DNA of 64,000 nucleotides from a candidate division WOR-3 bacterium (GTDB taxonomy: Bacteria > Hydrothermota > UBA3072). Both the position numbers and the translations under genes were made by a program. Below, one piece after another: positions 52,897 through 61,513 of this stretch; positions within the stretch are counted from its first letter, which is position 1; each line of letters opens with the position of its first letter. Location of the stretch: assembly GCA_039804165.1 (NCBI GenBank), contig JBDRZZ010000003.1, positions 62,001 through 126,000 on the forward strand. The letters run 5' to 3'. The notes below the pieces were generated by a model that saw nothing but the letters and a program-made list of their open reading frames with translations, ran no database searches and had not been told where the DNA came from.

Positions 52897-55800
52897 ATGA
52901 GACTAAAAGAAATAAGATTATCAGGATTTAAATCTTTCCCAAGTAAAACTTGTTTGAGTTTAAAAGAAGGGGTTACCTCCTTTGTGGGACCAAATGGTTG
53001 TGGGAAAAGTAATATCATTGATGCAATAAGGTGGTCTTTGGGAGAAACAAGCACAAAGGCTCTACGCGCAGAGGGAATGGAAGATTTAATCTTCTCGGGA
53101 ACAGAGAAACGGCCTCCTGTAGGTATGGCAGAAGTTACATTAATATTTGAAAATAATGGAGGAATTCCGACGGAGTTTGATGAAGTAGAGATAAAAAGAA
53201 GATTCTTTCGTTCTGGTGAGAGTGAGTTTTTAATTAATGGAACACCTTGTCAGCTTAGAGATATTCGGAATCTTTTCGCTAATACGGGTCTAAAGTCTGC
53301 CATTTTGAGTCAAGGATCTGTAGAAGATTTTCTTATAGCTGATTCAGAAATAAGAAGGGAAATCTTTGAGTCGATTTCAGGTATAAAGAAATATAGGAAT
53401 GATAAAAAAGAAGCAGAGAATAAACTTATTGGGGTTTCAGCTGCCCTTGAGAAATTGGAAATAATTCTTAACGAAAGAAGGAGTTCTGTTAATTCGTTAA
53501 AAATAGAAGCAAATAGAGCAAGAAGATTTCATAAATATAAAGAAAAATTAAAGGAGAAAACAATTATTTTAGCAAAGAAACAGCTTTTTGAAATGGAAAG
53601 GATTCTTGAAGAAAGAGAAAAAGTAAAGAAAGAACAAGAGGAAAGGATAGATCTAATTCAATCTATAATTAATAAATTGATGAGTGAAATAAAAATAGAA
53701 GAGGAGGTTCTAAAAGAAAAAAGGGAAGAATACAGATTAAAAGGGGATTTAATTCAAAGAGTTCAAGAAGAAATCTCTATTTTGAGAGAGAAAAAAGCAG
53801 CTAATTCTGGAGAATTGCGTCATATAGAAAATTATACTAAAGATTTTCCAAATAATATTTCAGATGTTATATTAGACTTACAAAATGAGTTAGAAGAGGT
53901 TAAGCAGAAAGAGAATAAATTAGATTATCAAATTTTAAATTATAAGCAAATAATAGAACATTTAGAAAAAAAGTATAAAGAACTAAATTCTTTAATAGAA
54001 GGGCTTAAAGAAAGAGAGCTTTCCCTTAAGATAAGAAGAGAAGAACAGATATCAAGAATGAATTTGCTTAATAGAGTAGTAGAAGAATGCAAAGGAGAGA
54101 TTGAAAGAGAAATCTCTAAAATGAGAGAACTTAAAACCTCTATAGAAAGTAAAAGAGAAAGACTAAAAGAAAGCTCAGAAAAAATAAATAAGCTGAACGA
54201 AATGTTCAACAAATTGGAAAACGAAAAGACAATTCTTCTTAGAAGAATACAGGAAGAAAGGGCTGAAATAGAAAGAATAAAAAGGGAAATAGAATTTTAT
54301 AAGAAAATCGATATTGAAGTCTCAGATGAGATAAAAAAAATTTCTAAGGAATTTAATTTACCTTTTCTTTCTGATGATTTAGAAGTAGAGAAGGGTTACG
54401 AATCAGCTATAGAAGCCATTTTAGGGGAAAAAGTTAAAGGTTTGGTTGTAAAGGTCGAAGAAATAAAGGAAATTTTGAATTTTATTAGAGATAGAGATTT
54501 GAGAGGGGGAGTTTTTGTAACAGAAGAAGGAAAAGAAGAAAAAGGTGGAATGGCAGAAGTTATTTTTGGGAGATTTGCTAATCTTTTGAAAAAAGAGCTT
54601 TCTAAATATAAATTTACAGAGACTCTTGGTGAAGCAATAGAAAAGGCAAAGAAAGAAGGAGGATATTGGGTAACGAGAAGAGGGGAGCTTGTGATTGACA
54701 ACTTTATTATTCTTCCAAAAGACAAAGAAGGAGTCTTAGAGAGAAGAGCAAAAGAGAAGTTTTTATTTAAGAAGAAGGAAGAAAAGGAAGCCCGTCTTAA
54801 GATTCTGGAAGAGGAAAGAACAGAGATTTTAGATAAATTGAATCAAATAGAGAAAGAAATGGAGAAAGAAAAAAACAAAAGAGAAGAACTTGTAAATAGT
54901 GTTTCTAAAATAGAATTTGAAATTAGCCGTCTTGAGGTTAGATTGGAATCCATTACAGCTAATTTAGCTAATACTCAAAAAGATTTAGATAATATAAAAA
55001 AGACTCTTAAAGAAGAAGAGGAAGAAAAAAAGAATATTGAAGGAAAATTATCTTTGAATTTTGACGAACAAGAAAAAATAAAAAAAGAAATAGAAATAAA
55101 AGAAGGAGAACTTAAGAAGTTAGAAGAAGAAAGAAGAGAGATCGAAGAAAAAGAAAGAAGATTAAGAGAAGAAATGGGAAGGCTGAAAGAAGGTTTAAGG
55201 CTTCTTCAGAAAAAAGAGGAATTAAAGAAAGAAATTCAGGAGCTTGACGTTATTATTGAGAAAAAAACAAAAGAATTTGAGGATCAGAAAAAAGGAAATG
55301 TATCCTTAAATAGTGAAATCCAAAAAAGGGAAGAAGTTTTAATTGAGAAGAGAAAAGAGTTATTAAAAGAAGAGGAAGAGAAAAGTAAATTGGAAAGCCA
55401 GTTAAATGAGTTAAAAATGAAAATTGCCGAAGAAAGATATAAAAAAGAGGGTCTACAAAATCAGATATTCAAGGAGTTTGGAGTGGAAGTTACGCCAGAG
55501 AAAGTGGAAGTGAATGAAGAAGAGTTCTCTAAAGAAATAGAGATTTTAAAGAAGAGAATAGAAGCTCTTTATCCTGTGAATCCATTAGCTATGATTCAGT
55601 ATGAAGAGAAGTTAAGAGAGTTAGAAAAACTTGAAAGGGAAAGAGCAGATCTTGTTGCTTCTAAAAAAGATATTGAAGAAACTATCTTAGAGATAGATGC
55701 AAAAGCGAAGAAAGAATTTGAAGAAACAATTAATAAGATTAAAGAGGATTTTAAATCTATATATAGTAAACTTTCTCCAGGAGGCGAAGCTGATATAAGA

Positions 55801-56163
55801 TTGAAAGATGGAAATGTGTTTGAATCAGATATCGAAATTTTGGTGAGACCAAAAGGGAAAAAACTAAAAAATATGGAGCTTTTCTCAACAGGAGAAAAAA
55901 CCATAGCTGCTATTGCTCTTCTTCTTTCTGTGATGCGTAAGTTGAGGTCTCCTATTTATATAATGGACGAAATCGATGCATCTTTAGATGAAAGTAATAT
56001 TGAGAGATTTAACGATGTTCTCCGGGAGTTTGCAGAGGATTCTCAAATATTAATAGTTACTCATAATAGAGCCACAATGGAACGGTCAGATTACATATAT
56101 GGGATAACCATGGAAGAAGAAGGTGTATCAAAGGTCCTTTCTATAAGTGTGAATGAAATTTAA
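52897..56163 (+). CDS. smc: chromosome segregation ATPase SMC
   Basis: Condensin ATPase organising the chromosome, 1088 residues, somewhat short for the family. Walker A GPNGCGKSN at 31-39, then IIDAIRWSLGE. Long coiled coils flank a hinge at about 485-620 (DDLEVEKGYESAIEAILGEKVKGLVV). A very Lys/Glu-rich coiled coil follows. The ABC signature reads FSTGEK at 996-1001 instead of LSGGEK. Walker B IYIMDEIDASLDE has D1024/E1025. It ends VTHNRATMERSDYIYGITMEE, as SMC does. No ribosome site precedes the ATG. The end overlaps the DUF192 gene. Confidence 0.95.
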   Translation: MRLKEIRLSGFKSFPSKTCLSLKEGVTSFVGPNGCGKSNIIDAIRWSLGETSTKALRAEGMEDLIFSGTEKRPPVGMAEVTLIFENNGGIPTEFDEVEIKRRFFRSGESEFLINGTPCQLRDIRNLFANTGLKSAILSQGSVEDFLIADSEIRREIFESISGIKKYRNDKKEAENKLIGVSAALEKLEIILNERRSSVNSLKIEANRARRFHKYKEKLKEKTIILAKKQLFEMERILEEREKVKKEQEERIDLIQSIINKLMSEIKIEEEVLKEKREEYRLKGDLIQRVQEEISILREKKAANSGELRHIENYTKDFPNNISDVILDLQNELEEVKQKENKLDYQILNYKQIIEHLEKKYKELNSLIEGLKERELSLKIRREEQISRMNLLNRVVEECKGEIEREISKMRELKTSIESKRERLKESSEKINKLNEMFNKLENEKTILLRRIQEERAEIERIKREIEFYKKIDIEVSDEIKKISKEFNLPFLSDDLEVEKGYESAIEAILGEKVKGLVVKVEEIKEILNFIRDRDLRGGVFVTEEGKEEKGGMAEVIFGRFANLLKKELSKYKFTETLGEAIEKAKKEGGYWVTRRGELVIDNFIILPKDKEGVLERRAKEKFLFKKKEEKEARLKILEEERTEILDKLNQIEKEMEKEKNKREELVNSVSKIEFEISRLEVRLESITANLANTQKDLDNIKKTLKEEEEEKKNIEGKLSLNFDEQEKIKKEIEIKEGELKKLEEERREIEEKERRLREEMGRLKEGLRLLQKKEELKKEIQELDVIIEKKTKEFEDQKKGNVSLNSEIQKREEVLIEKRKELLKEEEEKSKLESQLNELKMKIAEERYKKEGLQNQIFKEFGVEVTPEKVEVNEEEFSKEIEILKKRIEALYPVNPLAMIQYEEKLRELEKLERERADLVASKKDIEETILEIDAKAKKEFEETINKIKEDFKSIYSKLSPGGEADIRLKDGNVFESDIEILVRPKGKKLKNMELFSTGEKTIAAIALLLSVMRKLRSPIYIMDEIDASLDESNIERFNDVLREFAEDSQILIVTHNRATMERSDYIYGITMEEEGVSKVLSISVNEI

Positions 56164-56626
56164 AATTGTAATTAAATTTTATTTCTTATTTGCTTTAATA
56201 TTTCTCGTAGGATGTAAGGAGATAAGATCTCGGGAATTTAAGATTATCCAGATTGGGGAAGAAAAAATAGAGGTTGAAATCGCTGATACTCCAGAGGAGT
56301 GGGAAATTGGCCTTGCATATAGGGATACACTTCCTGAGGATAAAGGAATGTTGTTTGTTTTCCCTACGTTGGAAAGAAGGGTTTTCTGGATGAGGGGGTG
56401 TAAATTTGATATAGATCTTGCCTATATAGAACCAAATGGGGTAATTTCGGAAATCATAACAATGAAAAAAGAGTCTCCTTTTACCCCTTTAGATTCTTTA
56501 AAGAGATATCCTTCCAAGTCATCAAAAATAAAGTTTGCTATTGAGATGATTGGAGGTTGGTTCAAGAGGCATGATATAAAACCTGGAGATAAAATTAATT
56601 TTAAGGATTATAAACCGAACTTCTGA
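56153..56626 (+). CDS. DUF192 lipoprotein
   Basis: A 157-residue exported protein. The signal peptide ends FLVGC (Cys21). The DUF192 domain follows, with VEIADTPEEWEIGLAYRDTLPEDKGMLFVF and the hallmark FWMRGCKFDIDLAYIEPNG. The function of DUF192 is unsettled. It overlaps the smc end by 11 bases and is convergent with the TIGR03545-like gene. Confidence 0.88.
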   Translation: MKFKIVIKFYFLFALIFLVGCKEIRSREFKIIQIGEEKIEVEIADTPEEWEIGLAYRDTLPEDKGMLFVFPTLERRVFWMRGCKFDIDLAYIEPNGVISEIITMKKESPFTPLDSLKRYPSKSSKIKFAIEMIGGWFKRHDIKPGDKINFKDYKPNF

Positions 56627-56630
56627 AAAA

Positions 56631-56656
56631 CTTTTTATTTATAATAAATTAAAAAG
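56631..56656. terminator. weak AT-rich hairpin between convergent genes
   Basis: CTTTTTA (56631-56637) pairs with TAAAAAG (56650-56656), with further A/T pairing inside. It lies between the convergent DUF192 and TIGR03545-like genes and could serve both directions, but the stem has one G-C pair only. Confidence 0.3.
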
Positions 56657-58700
56657 GAATTTTTATTTTTTCTTTAATTTTTTCTTCGATTTTCTCTTTT
56701 GCCATCTTTTTTGCTTCGTTTTTTCTCTCTTCTATCTTGGTTTGTAATTCCTGTTTTTTCTTTTCTAAAAATTGGACATATGTATTTAATTCTAAAAGAT
56801 TTCCTTTGAGATCTTCTTCTATAGAAATAAAACCCTTTAAAGAATCTTCATATTCTTGGAATTTTTCTTTAAGTAAGTTGTTTAGTTCTGAGTTGAGTTT
56901 ACCTTTAGTTTCTTCTAACCAGTCAACCATTAATTTCTCTATGACTTCGGAAACAAGTTCATCTAAGTTACTGCTTATCTTAAAGTCATAATTTCCTAAT
57001 TCTGAGACTAAATAGCTTACTTCAATATCTACAGGATTTTTTGATAGGATATACTTGAGGAGAGCCCCAATTTTATCTTCTTCTTTTAAATCTATATCAA
57101 CACTAAAGAGATGAAGAGATAAACTTCCTTCTGCTTTATTTGAAGGATTAAAAGCAAGTTTACCCTCAAGATTGTAATTTCCTTTTATCTTTCTAATTCT
57201 AAAAGCTTTTATCTCTTCTTCTAAAAAAAACGGAATATTTTTTGCATTAAAATTGAAAGCCGCTATTTTTTCTCTTTTGTCTCTTTTGTCTATTAAACCA
57301 GCTAACTCAATTTCTTCTATATTTTTAATTCTTTTGATAGAAAATGTGGTAGGACTATTTATTAAATTCTGATCACTCGTTATATGTTTAACCTTTATCC
57401 CATAAAGATTCCTTTCCGCAACACTCCCTAAAGAAACATCTATATTCTTAATCCAGAATTTCGGGAGAATTGTGGTTGGGAAAGTAACGTCTCTTCCATA
57501 AGCTCGTAATACGAGTTCTTTTCCTTCTCTTCTTTTTATCATCGGCTTTAATTTTTCGAAATAATAAATCCAGATTTTAAATCTATTATGAATTTCTTTT
57601 GTATATCTTTCTATAATAGGTCTAAGGATTGAAGTTACTATTTCTTTTCTTTTTTCTGGGGATTTAATAAAAGAACTTAGGTATGAGTAATCTGATTTAA
57701 TAGTATTCTCAATTTTCTTTTTATCTTCGTTGACAATTCCGAGGGCCTCTTTTAGTTCTTTATAAGTATTAGAAAATTTGCTTTCTAAGAGTTTTATTTC
57801 TTTATATGCGTCTTCTACTTTGTTGTAAGAATTTATTGCTTCTTCAACTGTTTTTATCTCTTCTACTTTTATTGTTTTTATAGGTTCTATTATTTTAGGT
57901 AGCCCTTCTATCCCCTTTTTTTGCTTTGCTGAGTTTTCTTTCCATTTATCTTCTAAGCTCTTATATTTCTCTACGAGCTCTTCTAAAAGTTTTGGAGATT
58001 TAATATTTTTCTTCTCCCTTTCTATAATTTCCATAACAACTTTTTTCGAATCCTCTAAGAAAAACTCTCCAAAGCTTTTTGGTATTTCTATAGCTGGGCT
58101 TGTTTTTTTCTTTCTACGGGTAAGAGCTCCAGAGGTTTTCCTCTCTGTATCCCATCTAATTTCCTGAAATTTAACATTGTTGATTATAACTTTACCTCTT
58201 ATTAGTTTTTGAAGGTCAAGATGAATTTCGGTTTCTCCAAGTTCGAACAAATTCCGAAAAGGTTTTCTACAATTTGCCACTTCAAGAGATTTAAAATTAA
58301 TTCGTCCCTCAAAGATGTTAAAATTAAGGTCTCTAATATCTGCTTTTGCTTCAAAGATGTTTTCAAGGCTTCTTTCTAAACCCCTTTCAATTAGCCTGTC
58401 TTTAAAGAAAGCGTTAAAGAGAACCACAGTTCCGAGGAAGAATCCCAAAAGGGTAAGCCTACCTTTTAGAATAAAACCTTCGTTACTTTTTATACTCTTT
58501 GCTATTTTCTTTAACCTTTTTATATCTTTAGTTTCAAGATTTTCTTTTACCTTATAAACACCTTCTTCATTCTTATAAAACACCTCCTGAATAAAGTTTT
58601 TGTATTCATGGATATAAAGTTTATTTAAGATCTTTCTTTTGAAATCTTCTTCGGTGAATGAGCCTCTAAATAGTTTGGGAATTTTCTTTAAATTCTCCAT
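56649..58700 (-). CDS. TIGR03545-like, AsmA-related membrane-anchored protein
   Basis: A 683-residue protein with one membrane helix near residue 95-115 (GRLTLLGFFLGTVVLFNAFF) and a large periplasmic part. After the helix comes an AsmA/DUF-type strand region (ADIRDLNFNIFEGRINFKSLEVA, TEIHLDLQKLIRGKVIINNVKFQEI). Helical segments follow, then a second strand-rich region and a Lys/Glu coiled coil at the C terminus. The adjacent 179-residue gene matches the TIGR03546 type, and these two families usually occur together. AsmA-like proteins can act in lipid transport between membranes, which is a possible role here. Confidence 0.75.
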   Translation of the reverse strand: MENLKKIPKLFRGSFTEEDFKRKILNKLYIHEYKNFIQEVFYKNEEGVYKVKENLETKDIKRLKKIAKSIKSNEGFILKGRLTLLGFFLGTVVLFNAFFKDRLIERGLERSLENIFEAKADIRDLNFNIFEGRINFKSLEVANCRKPFRNLFELGETEIHLDLQKLIRGKVIINNVKFQEIRWDTERKTSGALTRRKKKTSPAIEIPKSFGEFFLEDSKKVVMEIIEREKKNIKSPKLLEELVEKYKSLEDKWKENSAKQKKGIEGLPKIIEPIKTIKVEEIKTVEEAINSYNKVEDAYKEIKLLESKFSNTYKELKEALGIVNEDKKKIENTIKSDYSYLSSFIKSPEKRKEIVTSILRPIIERYTKEIHNRFKIWIYYFEKLKPMIKRREGKELVLRAYGRDVTFPTTILPKFWIKNIDVSLGSVAERNLYGIKVKHITSDQNLINSPTTFSIKRIKNIEEIELAGLIDKRDKREKIAAFNFNAKNIPFFLEEEIKAFRIRKIKGNYNLEGKLAFNPSNKAEGSLSLHLFSVDIDLKEEDKIGALLKYILSKNPVDIEVSYLVSELGNYDFKISSNLDELVSEVIEKLMVDWLEETKGKLNSELNNLLKEKFQEYEDSLKGFISIEEDLKGNLLELNTYVQFLEKKKQELQTKIEERKNEAKKMAKEKIEEKIKEKIKIPF

Positions 58701-58701
58701 A

Positions 58702-59241
58702 TTATCTGATATTTTCGTAAAATCTTACGGCTGTGCTGAAGGTGTTTTTAAGGTTTGTAATAAGGGGTTGTTGAAGGAGAGCTTGAATAAATTTATTATT
58801 TGCAACCCTTTCTCTCAATTTATCTCTATAAACATCAATTAGGAATTTTGATAAAAAATAAATGGGTAAAAATAGGAGGACTCCCAAAACAAATCCTCCC
58901 ATAACTATAGAATTATAATATTTGGTTAAATAGAGGAATGGATTATTAAAAAGTTTTGTAAAGAAGTTAGATAAGGAAGGAATGGTTAAAATCGCAAAAC
59001 CAATTTTGTCTAAAAGTGGGTCTAAAAATTTAATAGGGAGGCTAAATATGGCAATAAATATGAGTTCTATTGCTTGATTTAAATTAAGAAAGAAAGTTAA
59101 AATAAAGATAGAGAGCCAAAGAATATTTGTCTTTGGAATCATTGCCAAAACGAATGCAAAAGAAATAGATAATGCAATTCCAGAAGATTTTTTATTTGAA
59201 TTTATCGCCACGAAAATTTTCGCAATCCAATTAATAAGCAT
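58702..59241 (-). CDS. TIGR03546/DUF2062-like membrane protein
   Basis: A 179-residue integral membrane protein. The start MLINWIAKIFVAINSNKKSSGIALSISFAFVLAMIPKTN (in part) with the A-x-x-P turn resembles DUF2062/TIGR03546. Three or four helices follow, and a charged C-terminal segment ends near FYENIR. It is one base from the TIGR03545-like gene, so they form a conserved pair. The ATG lies eight bases after a promoter -10 box without a ribosome site. Confidence 0.75.
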   Translation of the reverse strand: MLINWIAKIFVAINSNKKSSGIALSISFAFVLAMIPKTNILWLSIFILTFFLNLNQAIELIFIAIFSLPIKFLDPLLDKIGFAILTIPSLSNFFTKLFNNPFLYLTKYYNSIVMGGFVLGVLLFLPIYFLSKFLIDVYRDKLRERVANNKFIQALLQQPLITNLKNTFSTAVRFYENIR

Positions 59242-59249
59242 ATAAATTA

Positions 59250-59277
59250 AGTGTATAAATTTTTATTTCTCTGTCAA
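59250..59277 (-). promoter_or_regulatory. candidate promoter of the TIGR03546/03545-like pair
   Basis: Minus-strand TTGACA (59277-59272), 16-base spacer, TACACT (59255-59250), eight bases from the ATG. The -35 context matches that at 14538-14551 over 14 bases. Confidence 0.4.
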
Positions 59278-59319
59278 GATACACTTAAAGCTCTTATTAT
59301 TGAATAAGATAAATAGGGC

Positions 59320-59347
59320 TTGACATCTTAGTTGAAAAGCATATAGT
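59320..59347 (+). promoter_or_regulatory. promoter of the TPR lipoprotein gene
   Basis: TTGACA (59320-59325), 16-base spacer, TATAGT (59342-59347), 32 bases before the ATG; AAAGGAGG precedes the start. Confidence 0.6.
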
Positions 59348-59379
59348 AAAAGCATTAAAAATTTTAAAAAGGAGGATTT

Positions 59380-60423
59380 ATGAATAAATTGTTAAAATTT
59401 TTTACTGCAGCATTTATCTTAGGGATTAGTTGTAAAGGGCCTGAAATTACAGGTGGGAACATTCATCTTCAAGAAGGAAGACCTGATAGGGCTATTGAAC
59501 AGTATAAAAAATCAATAGAGAAAGAACCTAATAACACAACTCCAGTTGTTGGGGTATCAGTAGCTTCTTATATGAAAAAAGCTTATAAAGATGCAGTTTT
59601 ATATCTTGAAAAGGCAATCGATATGGATAAAGAGAAGACGGAGAAAGATCTTAGAGATTATGAAAAGCTTTTAAATACAAAGTATTTGAAATGGCAGATT
59701 TATTATAATGGAGCTGTTGAAAATTACAACGAGAATCCCAATAAAGGAATTGAGCTTGCAAAAAAATCTTTAGATGTTTCTGACCCCGAAAAGGTTTCTT
59801 TAAGTTACTGTCTTTTGGGAAGAATGGTTTTAAATATGGGAAAAGTGGATGAAGCAGAGAAGTATTATGAAGAAGCAATTAAAGTTTATAAAAATAATGT
59901 TGAACCCTACATATACTTAGGCAGATATTATTTAACAACAAAAGAGACAGAAAAAGCCCTTAAGTATTTTAATGAAGCCTTGAAAGTGGATTCTACAAAG
60001 GTTGAGGTTTATGAACTAATTGGGCAAGCTTATCTTCTTAAGAAAGATTATAAAGGAGCAATAAAATCGTTAGAAGGAGCGTTGAAAGTTATTGGAGAAA
60101 AACCCACAATTTTTTACAACCTTATGGTTGCACATTATGAAAGTGAGAACTACGATGAGGGAATAAAGAATGGGAAGAAGGTAATAGAGAAAGGGGGTGT
60201 GGACCCCACGGTTCTTAATAATACTTATAATCTTATTGGGCAAATGTATATAAAAAAGAATGAGTATAAGGAAGCGATAAATTTAATGAAAGAATGTATA
60301 GATAAGGGAATTAACGACTGTAATGCTTATTCTCTAATGGCACAAGCTTATTATAAATTGGGGCAGATAAAAGAATCTAGCCTCTGGTCAAAGAAGTGGG
60401 AAGAATGCGAGAAGAATAAATAA
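59380..60423 (+). CDS. TPR-repeat lipoprotein
   Basis: A 347-residue lipoprotein with signal peptide ending ILGISC (Cys19). The rest is a superhelix of about seven or eight tetratricopeptide repeats, for example GRPDRAIEQYKKSIEKEPNN, GKVDEAEKYYEEAIKVYKNN, KETEKALKYFNEALKVDSTK and KDYKGAIKSLEGALKV. Such proteins act as periplasmic scaffolds, but the partner is unknown. It is a single-gene unit with its own promoter and terminator. Confidence 0.88.
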   Translation: MNKLLKFFTAAFILGISCKGPEITGGNIHLQEGRPDRAIEQYKKSIEKEPNNTTPVVGVSVASYMKKAYKDAVLYLEKAIDMDKEKTEKDLRDYEKLLNTKYLKWQIYYNGAVENYNENPNKGIELAKKSLDVSDPEKVSLSYCLLGRMVLNMGKVDEAEKYYEEAIKVYKNNVEPYIYLGRYYLTTKETEKALKYFNEALKVDSTKVEVYELIGQAYLLKKDYKGAIKSLEGALKVIGEKPTIFYNLMVAHYESENYDEGIKNGKKVIEKGGVDPTVLNNTYNLIGQMYIKKNEYKEAINLMKECIDKGINDCNAYSLMAQAYYKLGQIKESSLWSKKWEECEKNK

Positions 60424-60447
60424 AAGGGTAATTTTAAATTCTATCTC

Positions 60448-60480
60448 AAGGGATAAGCAAATTGCTTATCCCTTATTTTT
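60448..60480 (+). terminator. rho-independent terminator
   Basis: AAGGGATAAGCAA (60448-60460) and TTGCTTATCCCTT (60462-60474) are perfect complements, forming at least a ten-pair stem with a seven-base loop, followed by ATTTTT. It ends the TPR lipoprotein transcript and overlaps the stop codon of the convergent fusion gene. Confidence 0.88.
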
Positions 60481-61513
60481 TGAACTTATTTCTAAGATAC
60501 TCCTCCAATTTTTTATTTGCCTCTTTTATTATATTAAATGTTTTTCTACATTCTTCCAAACTTTTCCCAGCAGGATCTTCTATTATATACTCTTTTTCTT
60601 CCCTTCTAAAATTTCTTAAGAAAACCACTTTATCCATACTTTCTGGGAAAACCTTCATTATATATTTTTTCTGAAAATCATCCATAATTAGAATTAAATC
60701 TGCCCATTCTGTTAAAGATTTTGTTAAAAGAGTTGAGGAAAAATTTTCGAAAATTAAATTGTTTTCCTCCAAAACCTTCTTGGCATCTTCATATAAATCC
60801 ATTCCTCCCAGTCCTAAAATTCCTGCTGAGCGAATATTAACTTTTTTAAGATCGCTTAATAAATTTCTTAAATGTATCTCTGCCATAGGACTCCTGCATT
60901 TATTAGCGGAACAGACAAAAAGAACATTAAATTCTAAATGCTCTCCAAGTTTAACTTCTTCCCCTACAATTCTTTCTATTTTCAAAATAGAGACATCACC
61001 CTTTCTTTGAATTATAATTGAGTTATCTGAAATATCTAAAACAGTCGAAGCTTTTCCGCTTCCAGGTTTTCCCTCTATTTTTTTATCAAAATAAATTTTA
61101 ACGTCTTCTATTTTTTTAGGAGTTTCTTCACCACTGATATTTGCACTTGTTGCAACAAGAGGTAGTTTATTTTTATTTATGAAATTTCTTAATTCTTTGT
61201 GATTGGGAATTCTTATCCCTATTTTCCCCTCTTTTGAAAGGACCCCAGGGGGTAAATCTTTTTTCCCTTTTAAAATAAGAGTTAACCCTCCTGGAAGAAG
61301 TTTCTTGAGCTTTTCAAGAACAGGAGGAAGTTCCTCCACCCATTTTTTTATTTCTTCTACATTCCCAAGAATAAGTTGAAAGGGTTTATCTTGAGGTCGT
61401 TTCTTTATTTTTTTTAATCTTTCTACACACGAAGTAGATAGGAAGCATCCAATCCCAGGAATGGTGTCTGTGGGGAAAAGAAATACCTCCACTTTTTTTG
61501 TTTCTTTTTTCAT
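60473..61513 (-). CDS. Sua5/YrdC threonylcarbamoyl-AMP synthase fused to low-MW protein-tyrosine phosphatase
   Basis: A 346-residue two-domain protein. Residues 1-185 are a Sua5/YrdC domain, which makes threonylcarbamoyl-AMP for t6A in tRNA: FPTDTIPGIGC, KKRPQDKPFQLIL and ATSANISGEETP are the substrate-site blocks. Residues 195-346 are a low-molecular-weight phosphatase with P-loop C201-SANKC-R207 in VLFVCSANKCRSPMAE and general acid D313 in IIEDPAGKS. Both active sites look intact. The frame is continuous through the junction, so the fusion is real. It is coupled ATGA to the M50 protease gene. Confidence 0.9.
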   Translation of the reverse strand: MKKETKKVEVFLFPTDTIPGIGCFLSTSCVERLKKIKKRPQDKPFQLILGNVEEIKKWVEELPPVLEKLKKLLPGGLTLILKGKKDLPPGVLSKEGKIGIRIPNHKELRNFINKNKLPLVATSANISGEETPKKIEDVKIYFDKKIEGKPGSGKASTVLDISDNSIIIQRKGDVSILKIERIVGEEVKLGEHLEFNVLFVCSANKCRSPMAEIHLRNLLSDLKKVNIRSAGILGLGGMDLYEDAKKVLEENNLIFENFSSTLLTKSLTEWADLILIMDDFQKKYIMKVFPESMDKVVFLRNFRREEKEYIIEDPAGKSLEECRKTFNIIKEANKKLEEYLRNKFKK

